Origin: Tsukamurella spumae
GTDB taxonomy: Bacteria > Actinomycetota > Actinomycetes > Mycobacteriales > Mycobacteriaceae
Assembly: GCF_012396015.1 (NCBI RefSeq)
Contig: NZ_JAAXOQ010000001.1
Span: 186,001-250,000, forward strand
DNA: 64,000 nt
Reading direction: 5' to 3'
A program made the position numbers and the translations under genes. The notes under the pieces are model-generated. The model was not told the origin of the DNA. It was given only the letters and a program-made list of their open reading frames with translations, and searched no databases. This document shows, one piece after another, positions 1 through 9,593 of the stretch (within the stretch, counting starts at the first letter, position 1; each line of letters opens with the position of its first letter).

Positions 1-2720
1 AGGAGATCCGCCTGGTCGACCCGGCATGCGGCTCCGGCCACATGCTCACCTACGCCTTCGACCTGCTCTTCCACATCTACGAGGAAGCGGGTTACGCGCG
101 CACCGAGATCCCGCGGAAGATTCTCGCGAACAACCTGCGCGGCCTGGAGATCGACTCGCGCGCCGCACAGCTCGCCTCGTTCGCCCTGGCCATGAAGGCA
201 CGGGAGAAGGACCGCAGGTTCCTCACGCGGAAAACCGACGACGGTGCGCCCGTCCGCCCGGACATCGTCCGGATCGAACCCCTGGCCTTCGACGGCGACG
301 ACGTCGATCTTCTGACCCAGGGCCTCGATCGCGACGACCGTACGGCTTTGGAGTCACTGCTCCAGTCGTTCGTGCACGCCGACACTTTCGGCTCGCTGAT
401 CCGCGTCGACCCGGTCGGCATGGCCGTCCTCCGCCGGATCCTCACAGACGCCGAGCAATCCGACGGCGCCGACACCACCGTCGAGGCTCGTCGGGAGGTG
501 CTCACCCGGGTACGCCGCCTGTACCGGCAGGCGAATGCGCTCGAGGACGATCAGTACCACGTGGTCGTCGCCAATCCGCCCTACCTGGGCAGCGGCAACA
601 TGGGTGGGATGCTGAAGGGGTTTGCCAAGAAGCATTTCTCCGCGGCAAAGTCAGACTTGTACGCGATGTTTATGCAGCGGAACTCAGGCATCATGACTCG
701 CGGTGGATCAGTGGCGATGTTGACGATGCATTCTTGGATGTTCCTACCGTCGTTCAAACTTGTGCGCGCATGGCTAGAGGCAACATTGCACGTGAATTCC
801 GCTGCGCACCTCGGGGCGAATGCCTTCGATACGATTGACGGCGAAGTTGTGCAGGTCGTGGCCTTTGTCATGGACGGCGGGCCGCGCAGTGACTTTCATG
901 GCAAGTATTTTCGACTAGTGGACTACGGGAGCGAAGTCGAAAAATCGCAGGCTTTCCTGGAAGCGGTCGATGGTGCAAGCTCGATCGAGTATGAGTGTTC
1001 GCCGATCATGCTGAACTCAATCCCAGATCGACCGATCATCTATTGGATGCCTCCAGCGATGATTGACACGTTTGACATGAACGAACCGCTCTCGTCTGTC
1101 CTGTCCACCCGGGAAGGTCTCACTACAGGCGATAATGATTCGTTCGTGCGACGTTGGCATGAGGTGAGTTCAGTGCATTTCTCACGACCTGAGGAAAATC
1201 TGCCAGGTCGCGATGAATGGCGAAAGCGTTGGTATCCATATCAGAAAGGCGGGGCGTTCCGAAGGTGGTACGGCAATCACTCGTTCCTGGTTGATTGGCA
1301 GGGCGACGGAGTGCGTGCAAAGCTGAATGTGACGGAATCTGGTAGGATTCGTTCTCATAACTATAATGGCGAGTATGCGTTCAAGTGCGGGTTAACCTGG
1401 AGTGACATTGCAAGTGGGAGCCTAGCGGTGCGGATGGTACCGGGTGGCTTCATGTTCGACGCGACAGGGCCTATGGGTTTTCCAGGTAACCCAGGTCACG
1501 CCAAGCAATTGCTAGGATTGCTGAATTCTACGGTAGCCTCGTCTATTGCTGGCGCGCTCGCATCGACTCTGCATTTCAAGCTCGGTCACATTCTCGCCAT
1601 TCCGACTCCTTCTGATGCTGTTGAGTCATCGGACGTGGCCGGTTGGGTCGATGAACTCATCCGGATATTCCGCTATGACTGGGATTTGTATGAGCGGTCA
1701 TGGGATTATCGCGGAAGTGTTCTTGTTCAGTACGATAGCGGAACGAATCTGGATGAGCTCGCGAACTTGCGATGGTTGAAGTCATTGGCTTCCGCGCGAG
1801 ACGCTCGTGACTTAGAAATTCGAATCAATAGCCACTTCGTCGACCTGTATCAACTAGGTAAAGTGCTGGAAGTTGACGTTCCTCGTGAGCATGTCGCGTT
1901 GACCGGAAACCCATATTTTCGCTATGTGTCGAACAAGGATGTTGTTCGAAGCGACGGGGAGTACCGGACCTTGTTCGATCAAGATCTCGCGCGGGAGCTG
2001 CTGTCGTATGCAGTCGGATGCATCATGGGGCGGTACAGCCTGGACAAGCCTGGGCTGATCCTGGCGGATGCGGGTGCGACGATCGCGGACTTCGAGACGA
2101 AGGTGCCGAACGCGCAGTTCCGGCCGGACGAGGACGGGATTGTCCCGATCACGGCCACCGCGTACTTCGAGGACGACATCGTCTCGCGCGTCCATGAGTT
2201 CCTGTCCATCGCTTTCGGCGCGGAGAACCTCACCGCAAACGTGAGCTGGATCGAGCATGCCCTCGGGTCGGGCAAGCGGAAGGATCTGCGGCAGTACTTC
2301 CTCAAGGACTTCTACAACGACCACCTCAAGATGTACTCGAACCGGCCGATCTACTGGCAGGTGGCGTCGAACTCGAAGCAGCCGAGCAAGGGCTTCAACG
2401 CGCTGATCTACCTCCACCGGTACACGCCCGCCACGCTGGGAATTCTCCGCGAGAACTACGCGAACGACATGCTGGACAAGCAGGAGGCCCGTCTCACCAC
2501 CATCGAGCACGCCCTCGACACCGCGGACAAGGCTGAAGCAACGAAGCTACGCAAGGAGCGGGACGCACTGACAGAGATGCGACGGGACCTGCAGGACTGG
2601 GTGACCACCACGCTGTTCCCGCTCTCCACCGCGGAGATCGCGCTCGACCTCGACGACGGCGTCAAGCAGAACTATCCCAAGCTCGGGGCGGTCCTGAAGT
2701 CTGTGAAGGGCCTGTCGTGA
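1..2720 (+). CDS. pglX: BREX adenine-specific DNA methyltransferase PglX (5' truncated by window edge)
   Basis: The gene is open from the left edge; the first in-frame codon is at base 3. It encodes the SAM-binding motif DPACGSGHM (bases 18-44) and the N6-adenine methyltransferase motif NPPY (573-584), the order expected of PglX. Known family role: PglX methylates a non-palindromic host site so that BREX can tell self from phage DNA. About 905 residues are present; full-length PglX is near 1200, so some 300 N-terminal residues lie outside. The stop overlaps the pglZ start by 4 bases (GTGA), implying one operon with coupled translation. Bases about 640-1980 are strikingly AT-richer (42-55% GC) than the flanks (68-72%), which suggests a transferred specificity segment. 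Confidence 0.9.
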   Translation, partial: EIRLVDPACGSGHMLTYAFDLLFHIYEEAGYARTEIPRKILANNLRGLEIDSRAAQLASFALAMKAREKDRRFLTRKTDDGAPVRPDIVRIEPLAFDGDDVDLLTQGLDRDDRTALESLLQSFVHADTFGSLIRVDPVGMAVLRRILTDAEQSDGADTTVEARREVLTRVRRLYRQANALEDDQYHVVVANPPYLGSGNMGGMLKGFAKKHFSAAKSDLYAMFMQRNSGIMTRGGSVAMLTMHSWMFLPSFKLVRAWLEATLHVNSAAHLGANAFDTIDGEVVQVVAFVMDGGPRSDFHGKYFRLVDYGSEVEKSQAFLEAVDGASSIEYECSPIMLNSIPDRPIIYWMPPAMIDTFDMNEPLSSVLSTREGLTTGDNDSFVRRWHEVSSVHFSRPEENLPGRDEWRKRWYPYQKGGAFRRWYGNHSFLVDWQGDGVRAKLNVTESGRIRSHNYNGEYAFKCGLTWSDIASGSLAVRMVPGGFMFDATGPMGFPGNPGHAKQLLGLLNSTVASSIAGALASTLHFKLGHILAIPTPSDAVESSDVAGWVDELIRIFRYDWDLYERSWDYRGSVLVQYDSGTNLDELANLRWLKSLASARDARDLEIRINSHFVDLYQLGKVLEVDVPREHVALTGNPYFRYVSNKDVVRSDGEYRTLFDQDLARELLSYAVGCIMGRYSLDKPGLILADAGATIADFETKVPNAQFRPDEDGIVPITATAYFEDDIVSRVHEFLSIAFGAENLTANVSWIEHALGSGKRKDLRQYFLKDFYNDHLKMYSNRPIYWQVASNSKQPSKGFNALIYLHRYTPATLGILRENYANDMLDKQEARLTTIEHALDTADKAEATKLRKERDALTEMRRDLQDWVTTTLFPLSTAEIALDLDDGVKQNYPKLGAVLKSVKGLS

Positions 2721-5254
2721 CGGCGGCTCCGTCGAACCGGATAGCCGAGCTACTCGCAGAACGGTTCGCAGCGAGCCCAGTGGTGACATGGGGGGACGTA
2801 CCGGGGGAGTACGCCGCGAGCCTGGACGAGATCGCGGGCGTCCTCGGGGTCGGCGTCTACGACGTGGTGGTTCATCGCGTCGAGGGCAACGAGCTGGGGA
2901 TCAAGACGCGGGTGTACGCGGACCTCGACGACCCCGCGCGCGACAAGCGGCGCCGTCACCTCGTGTACCGCACTGGGGAGCGGCCTGCGCGGCCGGACAA
3001 CTGGCTGCTCGATCTAGAAGCCGGGTACGGGCTGTTCACGGCCGATACTGCAGCGATCCTGGTCCATGAGCTGGGGCTGACCGACCGCGGCATCGACCAC
3101 CTGGTGAAGCGGCACTCGTCGGCGTTCGCGGTGGCGGGGCGGGCTGAAGCGATCCGCAGACGACTCGAAGCGGCCGATCCGACGCTCTCGTCGGAGAAGC
3201 TCGCCGAGACGGTGTTGGCGTTCCTCTCAGCGGAGGTCCTGGGGCTGGAAGGGAAGGACAGCCACCGCCTGCAGGAGATCGTGACCGCGCTGTTCGTGGA
3301 TTACGCCGACGAAGAGGAAACCGGGTACCAGGCATTGGCGGATGCCGACCTCATCGACTTCCTCTGGAGCGGTTGCGCCGACATCTACGGATACCGAACC
3401 GACTCGCCGAGCGTTGCCGGCCTGGTGACATGGATGTTCGACCAGGCATGGCAGCACTGGCCCGACGCCCGCAACCCGGCTCGGATCGACTTCGAGCGGC
3501 TGCGGGACGGCCGTCAGTACGACCAGCTGTTCAGACACTTGGCGCGGACCGCTGAGCGTGATCTGAACATCGCCGACCGGCTGCGAGGTGCCGACCACGC
3601 GCTCGACCAACTTGCCGCGACCAACGTCTTCCCAGTCGTTGACGAGGCAGTCATCGGCAGGCTTGCGGCCGCCATCCATAGGCGTGAACTCGCGCCTGAT
3701 GCGGTCCGCGAGATCCTCGCAAAGCGGCGCACCACCACGTGGTTCATCGACCAGCAGACCTCGTACGCCGCGCTCGAGGCGGCTGCGGAGTGCCTCACGC
3801 GGATAGAAGCGTTCCTTCCCGTGATGGCCGACGCCACGGACGGTGTCCGCAGCTATGCCTCGTCGTGGGCGCCCATCGACGGTGCGTACCGGAGATTTCG
3901 CAACTACTTCGCGACCGCCGAGACCGAGCTGCCCACGGAACTGGCGGACAAGGTCGAGAAACAGTACCTCCTCAAATACCAGCGCCCGCTCGCTGCCGCA
4001 TGGCAGGAGCAGGTCGACGCGCTGACGGAGTGGGCCGTGCCAGGAGTCGAGCCGCTGCGCGGATTCGCCGCACATGACCTGCCGGCGAAGGCGAAGACTC
4101 TCGTCGTCATCTCCGATGCTTTCCGCTACGAGGTGGGTCTCGAGCTCGCGCAGCGCATGAACCGGGAGAACGACTGGTTCGACGCCACCGTCGAACCACG
4201 GCTCGCACCCCTGCCCTCCCTGACGTTCGCGGGGATGGCGGCGATGCTGCCTCACAGCAAACTGAGCCTCCACGGTGAGTCCGTCCGGGCCGACGGTGCC
4301 TCCACCTCCGGACGACCCGCTCGGAACGCGCTGTGGGCCAAGGTGCATGCCACGGCGATCGACTTCGACGAGGTGATGTCGATGAGTCCGGCGGACCGGA
4401 ACGCATTGTGGCAGAGCAACGATGCGCTCGTCGTCTACCACGACACGATCGATAAGGCCGGACACAAGGCACCGCACCAGGTCCCTGACGCGTGTGCGAC
4501 CGCCGTGGGCGATCTGCTGCGGATCATCAAGAGCTTCGGCAGTGGGAAGATGCGTGCGAGTCGCGTCCTGGTCACGGCGGACCATGGATTCCTGTATCAG
4601 CGTTCGAACCTCGAACCCACCGAGTACCTGAGCGAGAAGCCCCAGGGTGAAGTGGTGGCGTTCGGTCGCCGTCACGTGATCGGCGAGGGCCTCAAGGAGC
4701 AAGCGGCCTTCCGCACGTGGACACCCCAGGCGCTCGGATACGACAGTGGAGACGAGCTCCAGGTCCCGCGCGGCCTGCATCGCCTGAGCAAGCAGGGACA
4801 GGGCGTCCAGTACGTGCACGGCGGGGCGTCGCTGCAGGAGGTGGTCGTGCCACTCGTGACGCTCACGCGCGGGCGCAACGCGACCGTGAGCAAGGTGCGG
4901 GTGGACGTCAACGTCAGCACTCCCACGATCACGACGAGCACGGTCATGGTGACCCTGTTGCAGCGTGACCCGGTGCAGGGCAAGACACGCGGGCGCGAAC
5001 TCGTTATCGGTGTGTACGCGCCCGACGGCGTGCTGTTGTCCGGAGAGCGAACGGTCGAGGTGGCGAGCGAGGCACCGGACATCCGCGACCGGGGGCGCAC
5101 TGTCGAACTGGTGTTGAACGAGGAAGCCGGAAGGTACAACGGCCAGGTGATCACGATCCGCGCTGAGGAACGGATCAACGGCCAGACCACTCCCTACCAG
5201 AGCACCACCGCGACACTGCAGCGCAGTTTCGGAGGATTCAATGACGCATTCTGA
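2717..5254 (+). CDS. pglZ: BREX alkaline-phosphatase-superfamily protein PglZ
   Basis: The GTG start overlaps the pglX stop and the product is 845 aa, the usual PglZ length. The C-terminal half carries alkaline-phosphatase-like metal-site motifs: VISDAFRYE (around residue 464), YHDTIDKAGH (around 575) and VTADHGFLY (around 620). The N-terminal half is an alpha-helical region without a recognised enzyme motif. PglZ is a signature BREX component required for phage exclusion, and its catalytic substrate is not settled. Order pglX-pglZ-brxL matches the end of type 1 BREX operons; brxA, brxB and brxC would be expected left of the window. GC content is about 64%, a little below the chromosome core, fitting an accessory island. 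Confidence 0.92.
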   Translation: MTAAPSNRIAELLAERFAASPVVTWGDVPGEYAASLDEIAGVLGVGVYDVVVHRVEGNELGIKTRVYADLDDPARDKRRRHLVYRTGERPARPDNWLLDLEAGYGLFTADTAAILVHELGLTDRGIDHLVKRHSSAFAVAGRAEAIRRRLEAADPTLSSEKLAETVLAFLSAEVLGLEGKDSHRLQEIVTALFVDYADEEETGYQALADADLIDFLWSGCADIYGYRTDSPSVAGLVTWMFDQAWQHWPDARNPARIDFERLRDGRQYDQLFRHLARTAERDLNIADRLRGADHALDQLAATNVFPVVDEAVIGRLAAAIHRRELAPDAVREILAKRRTTTWFIDQQTSYAALEAAAECLTRIEAFLPVMADATDGVRSYASSWAPIDGAYRRFRNYFATAETELPTELADKVEKQYLLKYQRPLAAAWQEQVDALTEWAVPGVEPLRGFAAHDLPAKAKTLVVISDAFRYEVGLELAQRMNRENDWFDATVEPRLAPLPSLTFAGMAAMLPHSKLSLHGESVRADGASTSGRPARNALWAKVHATAIDFDEVMSMSPADRNALWQSNDALVVYHDTIDKAGHKAPHQVPDACATAVGDLLRIIKSFGSGKMRASRVLVTADHGFLYQRSNLEPTEYLSEKPQGEVVAFGRRHVIGEGLKEQAAFRTWTPQALGYDSGDELQVPRGLHRLSKQGQGVQYVHGGASLQEVVVPLVTLTRGRNATVSKVRVDVNVSTPTITTSTVMVTLLQRDPVQGKTRGRELVIGVYAPDGVLLSGERTVEVASEAPDIRDRGRTVELVLNEEAGRYNGQVITIRAEERINGQTTPYQSTTATLQRSFGGFNDAF

Positions 5255-7406
5255 GAGGGCGGACGATCGAGTGAGTGACGTTCCGATCGACGACGATCCT
5301 TCAGCGGAACCCGATGTGGGCGTCACCGACACAAGTGAACTCGACGCGAAGGCGAACGTGCAGTTCCCCGGCTTCGTGGTGCGCAAGGACCTGGTCGGCC
5401 GGATCAAGGGCAACGCGGTCGTGCCGGGCTACGTGCTCGAGTTCCTCCTCGCGCAGTACTGCGCGACCGATGATCCCGCGACGATTGAGGCGGGCATCGA
5501 GTCCGTCCGCGACATTCTCGCCAAGCACTACGTGCATCGCGGCGAAGCGGAGCTGATCAAGTCGACCATTCGTGACCGCGGTAAGCACCGCGTGATCGAC
5601 AAGATCTCGGTGGTGCTCGACGAGAAGCGCGACAAACACACCGCCTCGTTCGGCAACCTCGGGTTGCGCGGCGTGCCGATCGATGACGGCACCGTCCGAA
5701 ACAACCGCAAGCTGCTCACCGGGGGCGTGTGGTGCATGGTCGACGTCGAGTACCTCGGCGGTGAGGCGACGGACGATCGATGGATGATCGCGGCGCTGCG
5801 GCCCATCCAACTGGGTCAGTTCGATGCCACGAGGTACATCGCCGCGCGGGAGTCGTTCACCACCGACGAGTGGATCGACCTACTGGTCACCACGATCGGC
5901 TTCGAACCATCGAAGCTGTCGCCCCGCGCGAAACTGCTGCAACTCGTGCGGCTGGTGCCGTTCGTTGAACGCAACTACAACCTCGTCGAACTCGGTCCGA
6001 AGGGGACCGGCAAGTCTCACGTGTACTCGGAGTTCTCGCCACACGGAACCCTCATCTCCGGCGGAGAGGTGACGGCGGCGAAGCTCTTCGTCAACAACGC
6101 GAGCAAGTCCATCGGCCTGGTCGGCTACTGGGACGTGGTTGCATTCGACGAGTTCGCCGGTCAGAAGCGCGTCGACAAGACGCTGGTCGACATCATGAAG
6201 AACTACATGGCGAACAAGTCGTTCTCGCGCGGCACCGACACCCAGACCGCCGAGGCTTCGATGGTGTTCATCGGCAACACTTCTCGGCCGGTACCGACGA
6301 TGCTCGCGCATTCCGACCTGTTCGAAGCGCTGCCCGAGTCGTATCACGATGCCGCGTACCTCGACCGGATCCATCACTACCTCCCAGGTTGGGAGGTGGA
6401 GATCATCCGCCGTGAATTGTTCACCAGCGGTTATGGATTCGTCGTGGACTACCTGGCGGAGGCGCTGCGGCATCTGCGTTCGCTGGACTTCTCCGATCGA
6501 TACGCCGGTGACTTCACCCTCAGTGAGCAGATCTCGCAACGGGATCGCGACGGCGTGCGGAAGACCTTCTCCGGCTTGATGAAGCTGATCCACCCCGGCG
6601 GCGAGGCGGATCCCGCCGAGATCGAAACTCTGCTGCGGTTCGCGATCGAAGGCCGCAAGCGCGTCAAGGACCAGATCCTCCGCATCGATTCGACGATGGA
6701 CGACGTGACCTTCGGGTACACAGACGCCCGCGGCGCATGGCACGACGTGGCAACCCGCGAGGAACTCGACTATCCGCGTCTGTACCACCGCGACGTGGCG
6801 GTCGCAGTAGGCGATGACGCGGACCTGGGCGAGGCACCGTCGGACAGCGCGGGCGGGAGGGTGCCGCTCGGCGGGACCACGGTGGCCGCCGCAGACGGCC
6901 CGTACGTCGAGGAGCTCTTCACCGGGGTCATCGACGTGCCCGACGATTCGATCGGGCATTCCTACGCAAATCTGCTTCTGCCGCACCTGGTCGGCGCGAC
7001 GAAGATCGAGATCATCGATCCGTACATCCGCGCGCCCTACCAAATGCGCAACCTCTACGATCTGCTGCTCGAGGTCATCGGTGCGAAGGCCGCGGAGGAC
7101 ACAGTGTCCGTCAAGCTGGTCACGGCGGAGGAGAAGTCGAGCGAAGACCGGAACAGGGCCCAGCTCATGGGACTACTGGAGATCAAGAATGCTGTGGCTG
7201 ACGGCGGCGTGGAATTCGACGTCGAGTTCCGGCCGGGTATTCACGACCGCCAGATCACTACGGACACCGGCTGGCGGATCATGCTCGGGCGTGGGCTCGA
7301 CATCTTCCAGCCGTACAGCGGCTCCGGAAGGTTCGACCTCCGCCATCGCTTCCAGGAGTTCCGTCGGGCCAGGGCCACCACTGTCACGTTCATCAAGACT
7401 GACTGA
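5241..7406 (+). CDS. brxL: BREX AAA+ protein BrxL with a non-Lon C-terminal domain
   Basis: 721 aa; the ATG lies inside the end of pglZ (14-base overlap). Residues 35-190 match the N-terminal BrxL region (PGFVVRKDLVGRIKG, WMIAALRPIQ). The AAA+ core follows, with Walker A GPKGTGKSH (around residue 254) and Walker B VVAFDEFAG (around 296). Canonical long BrxL ends in a Lon-like protease fold. Here I see no Lon-type segment after about residue 530: a short linker is followed by roughly 165 residues (IEIIDPYIRAPYQMRN through the C-terminus) resembling the phospholipase-D-like C-terminal domain of MITD1. That domain call is from memory of the family and needs a profile search. BrxL forms oligomeric rings on DNA and is needed for phage restriction in type 1 BREX. 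Confidence 0.85.
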   Translation: MTHSERADDRVSDVPIDDDPSAEPDVGVTDTSELDAKANVQFPGFVVRKDLVGRIKGNAVVPGYVLEFLLAQYCATDDPATIEAGIESVRDILAKHYVHRGEAELIKSTIRDRGKHRVIDKISVVLDEKRDKHTASFGNLGLRGVPIDDGTVRNNRKLLTGGVWCMVDVEYLGGEATDDRWMIAALRPIQLGQFDATRYIAARESFTTDEWIDLLVTTIGFEPSKLSPRAKLLQLVRLVPFVERNYNLVELGPKGTGKSHVYSEFSPHGTLISGGEVTAAKLFVNNASKSIGLVGYWDVVAFDEFAGQKRVDKTLVDIMKNYMANKSFSRGTDTQTAEASMVFIGNTSRPVPTMLAHSDLFEALPESYHDAAYLDRIHHYLPGWEVEIIRRELFTSGYGFVVDYLAEALRHLRSLDFSDRYAGDFTLSEQISQRDRDGVRKTFSGLMKLIHPGGEADPAEIETLLRFAIEGRKRVKDQILRIDSTMDDVTFGYTDARGAWHDVATREELDYPRLYHRDVAVAVGDDADLGEAPSDSAGGRVPLGGTTVAAADGPYVEELFTGVIDVPDDSIGHSYANLLLPHLVGATKIEIIDPYIRAPYQMRNLYDLLLEVIGAKAAEDTVSVKLVTAEEKSSEDRNRAQLMGLLEIKNAVADGGVEFDVEFRPGIHDRQITTDTGWRIMLGRGLDIFQPYSGSGRFDLRHRFQEFRRARATTVTFIKTD

Positions 7407-7482
7407 CACGCCGAGATCGGGCAAAACATGTCATACGTCCCCGATAGCGTCGTCCGTAGGACGGCAGCGGAGGGACGGGGAC

Positions 7483-8417
7483 ATGGGAGAGTTGGTAGCG
7501 GCGAGGGGCTCGGGCGAGCTGTTCGAGCAAGTCTCGGTTTTGATCGAGGACACGCGCACTGCGTCGCGACGCAGGCGAACGTAGCTCTGACGCTGATGAA
7601 CTGGCAGATCGGTTGTCTCGTCGAGACGGAGGTACTCGCCGGTGAACGTGCCGAATACGCTCAGGAGATTGTGGCCACGCTGGGGCAACAATTGAGCTGG
7701 AGCCACTTCAAGGTGCTCCTGCCCGTGTACTCGGCTGAGGCGAGAGCCTTCTACGTCCAGCAGGCGCTCGATGCGCGACTCAGTGTCCGTGCGCTCCGAG
7801 AGCTGATCGGGAGGCAGGGTTTCGAGCGCCGAGAGATCGCGAACGCACAGACCGCGGGCGGGTCGGCGGTGCCGCTGGACAGCTTCCGGGATCCGTACCT
7901 GCTCGACTTCCTCGGCCTCAAGGACGTCCACGCCGAACGGGACCTGGAAGAGGCTCTCATCCGCGAGATGGAGACCTTCCTCCTCGAGGTCGGCAACGGG
8001 TGGACCTTCGTCGCCCGGCAGAAACGGATGACGGTCGGTGACGACGACTTCACGCTGGACCTGCTCTTCTACTCCCGCCCGCTCCGCCGGCTGATCGCGG
8101 TCGAACTCAAGGTCGGCAAGTTCCGTCCGGCATTCAAGGGCCAGATGGACCTGTACCTCAAGTGGCTCAATCGCTACGAGCGCCGAGACGACGAGGAGGC
8201 CCCGCTCGGCCTGATCCTCTGCACCGAGGCGAGCCGGGATCAGATCGAACTGCTCGAGATGCACAAGGACGGCATCGTAGTCGCCGAGTACTGGACGGCT
8301 CTACCTCCGAAGGAGGAACTGCAGCACAGGATCACGCAGATCTATCGCGCCGCACAGGAACGTGTCGCACGTCGCACGGTTGGTGCGGTCGGCGACAGCG
8401 GTGACCAGGAGACTTAG
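7483..8417 (+). pseudogene. DUF1016 / YhcG-type PDDEXK nuclease gene, frameshifted and internally deleted
   Basis: The ATG at 7483 has a good ribosome site (GGAGGGACGGGGAC) and opens MGELVAARGSGELFEQ, but this frame stops at 7584. The family N-terminus continues in the other frame from about 7557 (VATQANVALTLMNWQIG), so a frameshift lies near 7550-7560. A second lesion follows: ATLGQQLS runs straight into SWSHFKVLLPV, whereas relatives have about 35 more residues there, beginning and ending with similar LS-containing segments. The C-terminal nuclease half is intact (FTLDLLFYSRPLRRL, then AVELKVGKF as the ExK element, GQMDLYLKWLNRY, LGLILCTE). A shorter in-frame product from an internal start is possible. 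It sits 76 bp after brxL, as DUF1016 genes often do in restriction and BREX islands. Confidence 0.72.
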
Positions 8418-8450
8418 GTCCTCGGCTCGCCGTGGTGACGCGATCGGCGG

Positions 8451-9593
8451 TCAGTCCGACATCCCTCGCTTGCTTAGCTCGTTCCGATCCGCCCAGCGGA
8501 TGATGTCGCCGCGGTTCAGGGCGACGGCCAACAGGTCCGGGAAGGCGTCGGGGGTACAGGCGAAGGCGGGGATTCCCATGTCGGACAACGCCGCCGCGAT
8601 CTCCCGGTCGAAGGAGGGCGCGCCCTCGTCGGACAGTGCCAGCAGCACGACCACCTGGATCCCCGCGGCCTGCATCTGCGCGACCCGGGTGAGCATCTCC
8701 TCCCGGACGCCGCCCTCGTAGAGGTCGGAGATGAGCACGAAGATGCTCTCCTGCGGCCGGGTGATCAGGCCCTGACAGTAGGCGATGGCGCGGTTGATGT
8801 CGGTGCCGCCGCCGAGCTGCGTCCCGAACAGGACGTCGACGGGATCGTCGAGCTGGTCGGTGAGGTCGACGACCTCGGTGTCGAACACCACGAGCGAGGT
8901 GCGCACGGACCGCATCGACGCGAGCACCGCCCCGAACACCGCGGAGTACACGACCGACGCGGCCATCGAGCCCGACTGGTCGATCGCGAGCACGATGTCC
9001 TTCGACACGGCCTGGGACCGCCGGCCGTATCCCACGAGCCGTTCGGGTACGACGGTCCGCTGTTCCGGCAGGTAGTTCTTGAGGTTCGCGGCGATCGTCC
9101 GGTTCCAGTCGACATCGCGCAGACGCGGCCGGTGGGTGCGCGCGGCCCGGTTCAGGGCGCCGCCGACGGTGGCTCGGGTCCGGTCGGCGATCCGCTTCTC
9201 CACCTCCTCGACCACCTTGCGCACCACGGCGCGGGCCGTCGCCTTGGAGGTCTCCGGAATCGCGCGGCCTAGCGTGATGAGGGTGGTGACGAGGTCGATG
9301 TTCGGCTCCACGGCCTCCATCAGCTCGGGCTCGAGCAGCAGCTGATGCAGGCCCAGTCGCTCGACCGCGTCGTGCTGGACGACCTGCACCACCGTCGAGG
9401 GGAAGTACTCCCGGATGTCGCCGAGCCAGCGCACGACGGACGGCGCGGAGGCACCGAGACCGCCGCGGCGGCCGTCGTTGTCGTAGAGCGCGCCGAGCGC
9501 CTTGTCGATCCGCGCATCCGTCCCGGCGGGCGTGGGCAGCCCGGACGCGGACGAGCCGAGCAGCAGCCGCCAGCGCCGTTCCCGTTCGTTCAT
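8451..9593 (-). CDS. VWA-domain protein of a five-gene MoxR cluster (YehP-like)
   Basis: 380 aa. The ATG at 9593 overlaps the stop of the upstream DUF5682 gene (ATGA). The metal-ion-dependent adhesion site is intact: VLAIDQSGSMAASV gives DxSxS, with later Thr (GGTDINRA) and Asp (VLISDLYEG) positions. N-terminal residues 1-170 are helical, with a basic stretch. VWA proteins next to MoxR AAA+ ATPases generally act as a pair in which the VWA protein bridges the ATPase to a metal-bearing or assembly substrate; the substrate here is unknown. Last gene of the cluster. In E. coli the comparable genes are yehL, yehM, yehP and yehQ. Confidence 0.85.
   Translation of the reverse strand: MNERERRWRLLLGSSASGLPTPAGTDARIDKALGALYDNDGRRGGLGASAPSVVRWLGDIREYFPSTVVQVVQHDAVERLGLHQLLLEPELMEAVEPNIDLVTTLITLGRAIPETSKATARAVVRKVVEEVEKRIADRTRATVGGALNRAARTHRPRLRDVDWNRTIAANLKNYLPEQRTVVPERLVGYGRRSQAVSKDIVLAIDQSGSMAASVVYSAVFGAVLASMRSVRTSLVVFDTEVVDLTDQLDDPVDVLFGTQLGGGTDINRAIAYCQGLITRPQESIFVLISDLYEGGVREEMLTRVAQMQAAGIQVVVLLALSDEGAPSFDREIAAALSDMGIPAFACTPDAFPDLLAVALNRGDIIRWADRNELSKRGMSD

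Noticed and set aside
3227-5413. Minus-strand frame of 728 codons over pglZ
   Set aside because: Shadow of pglZ; no domain, no ribosome site, no neighbours in operon order.
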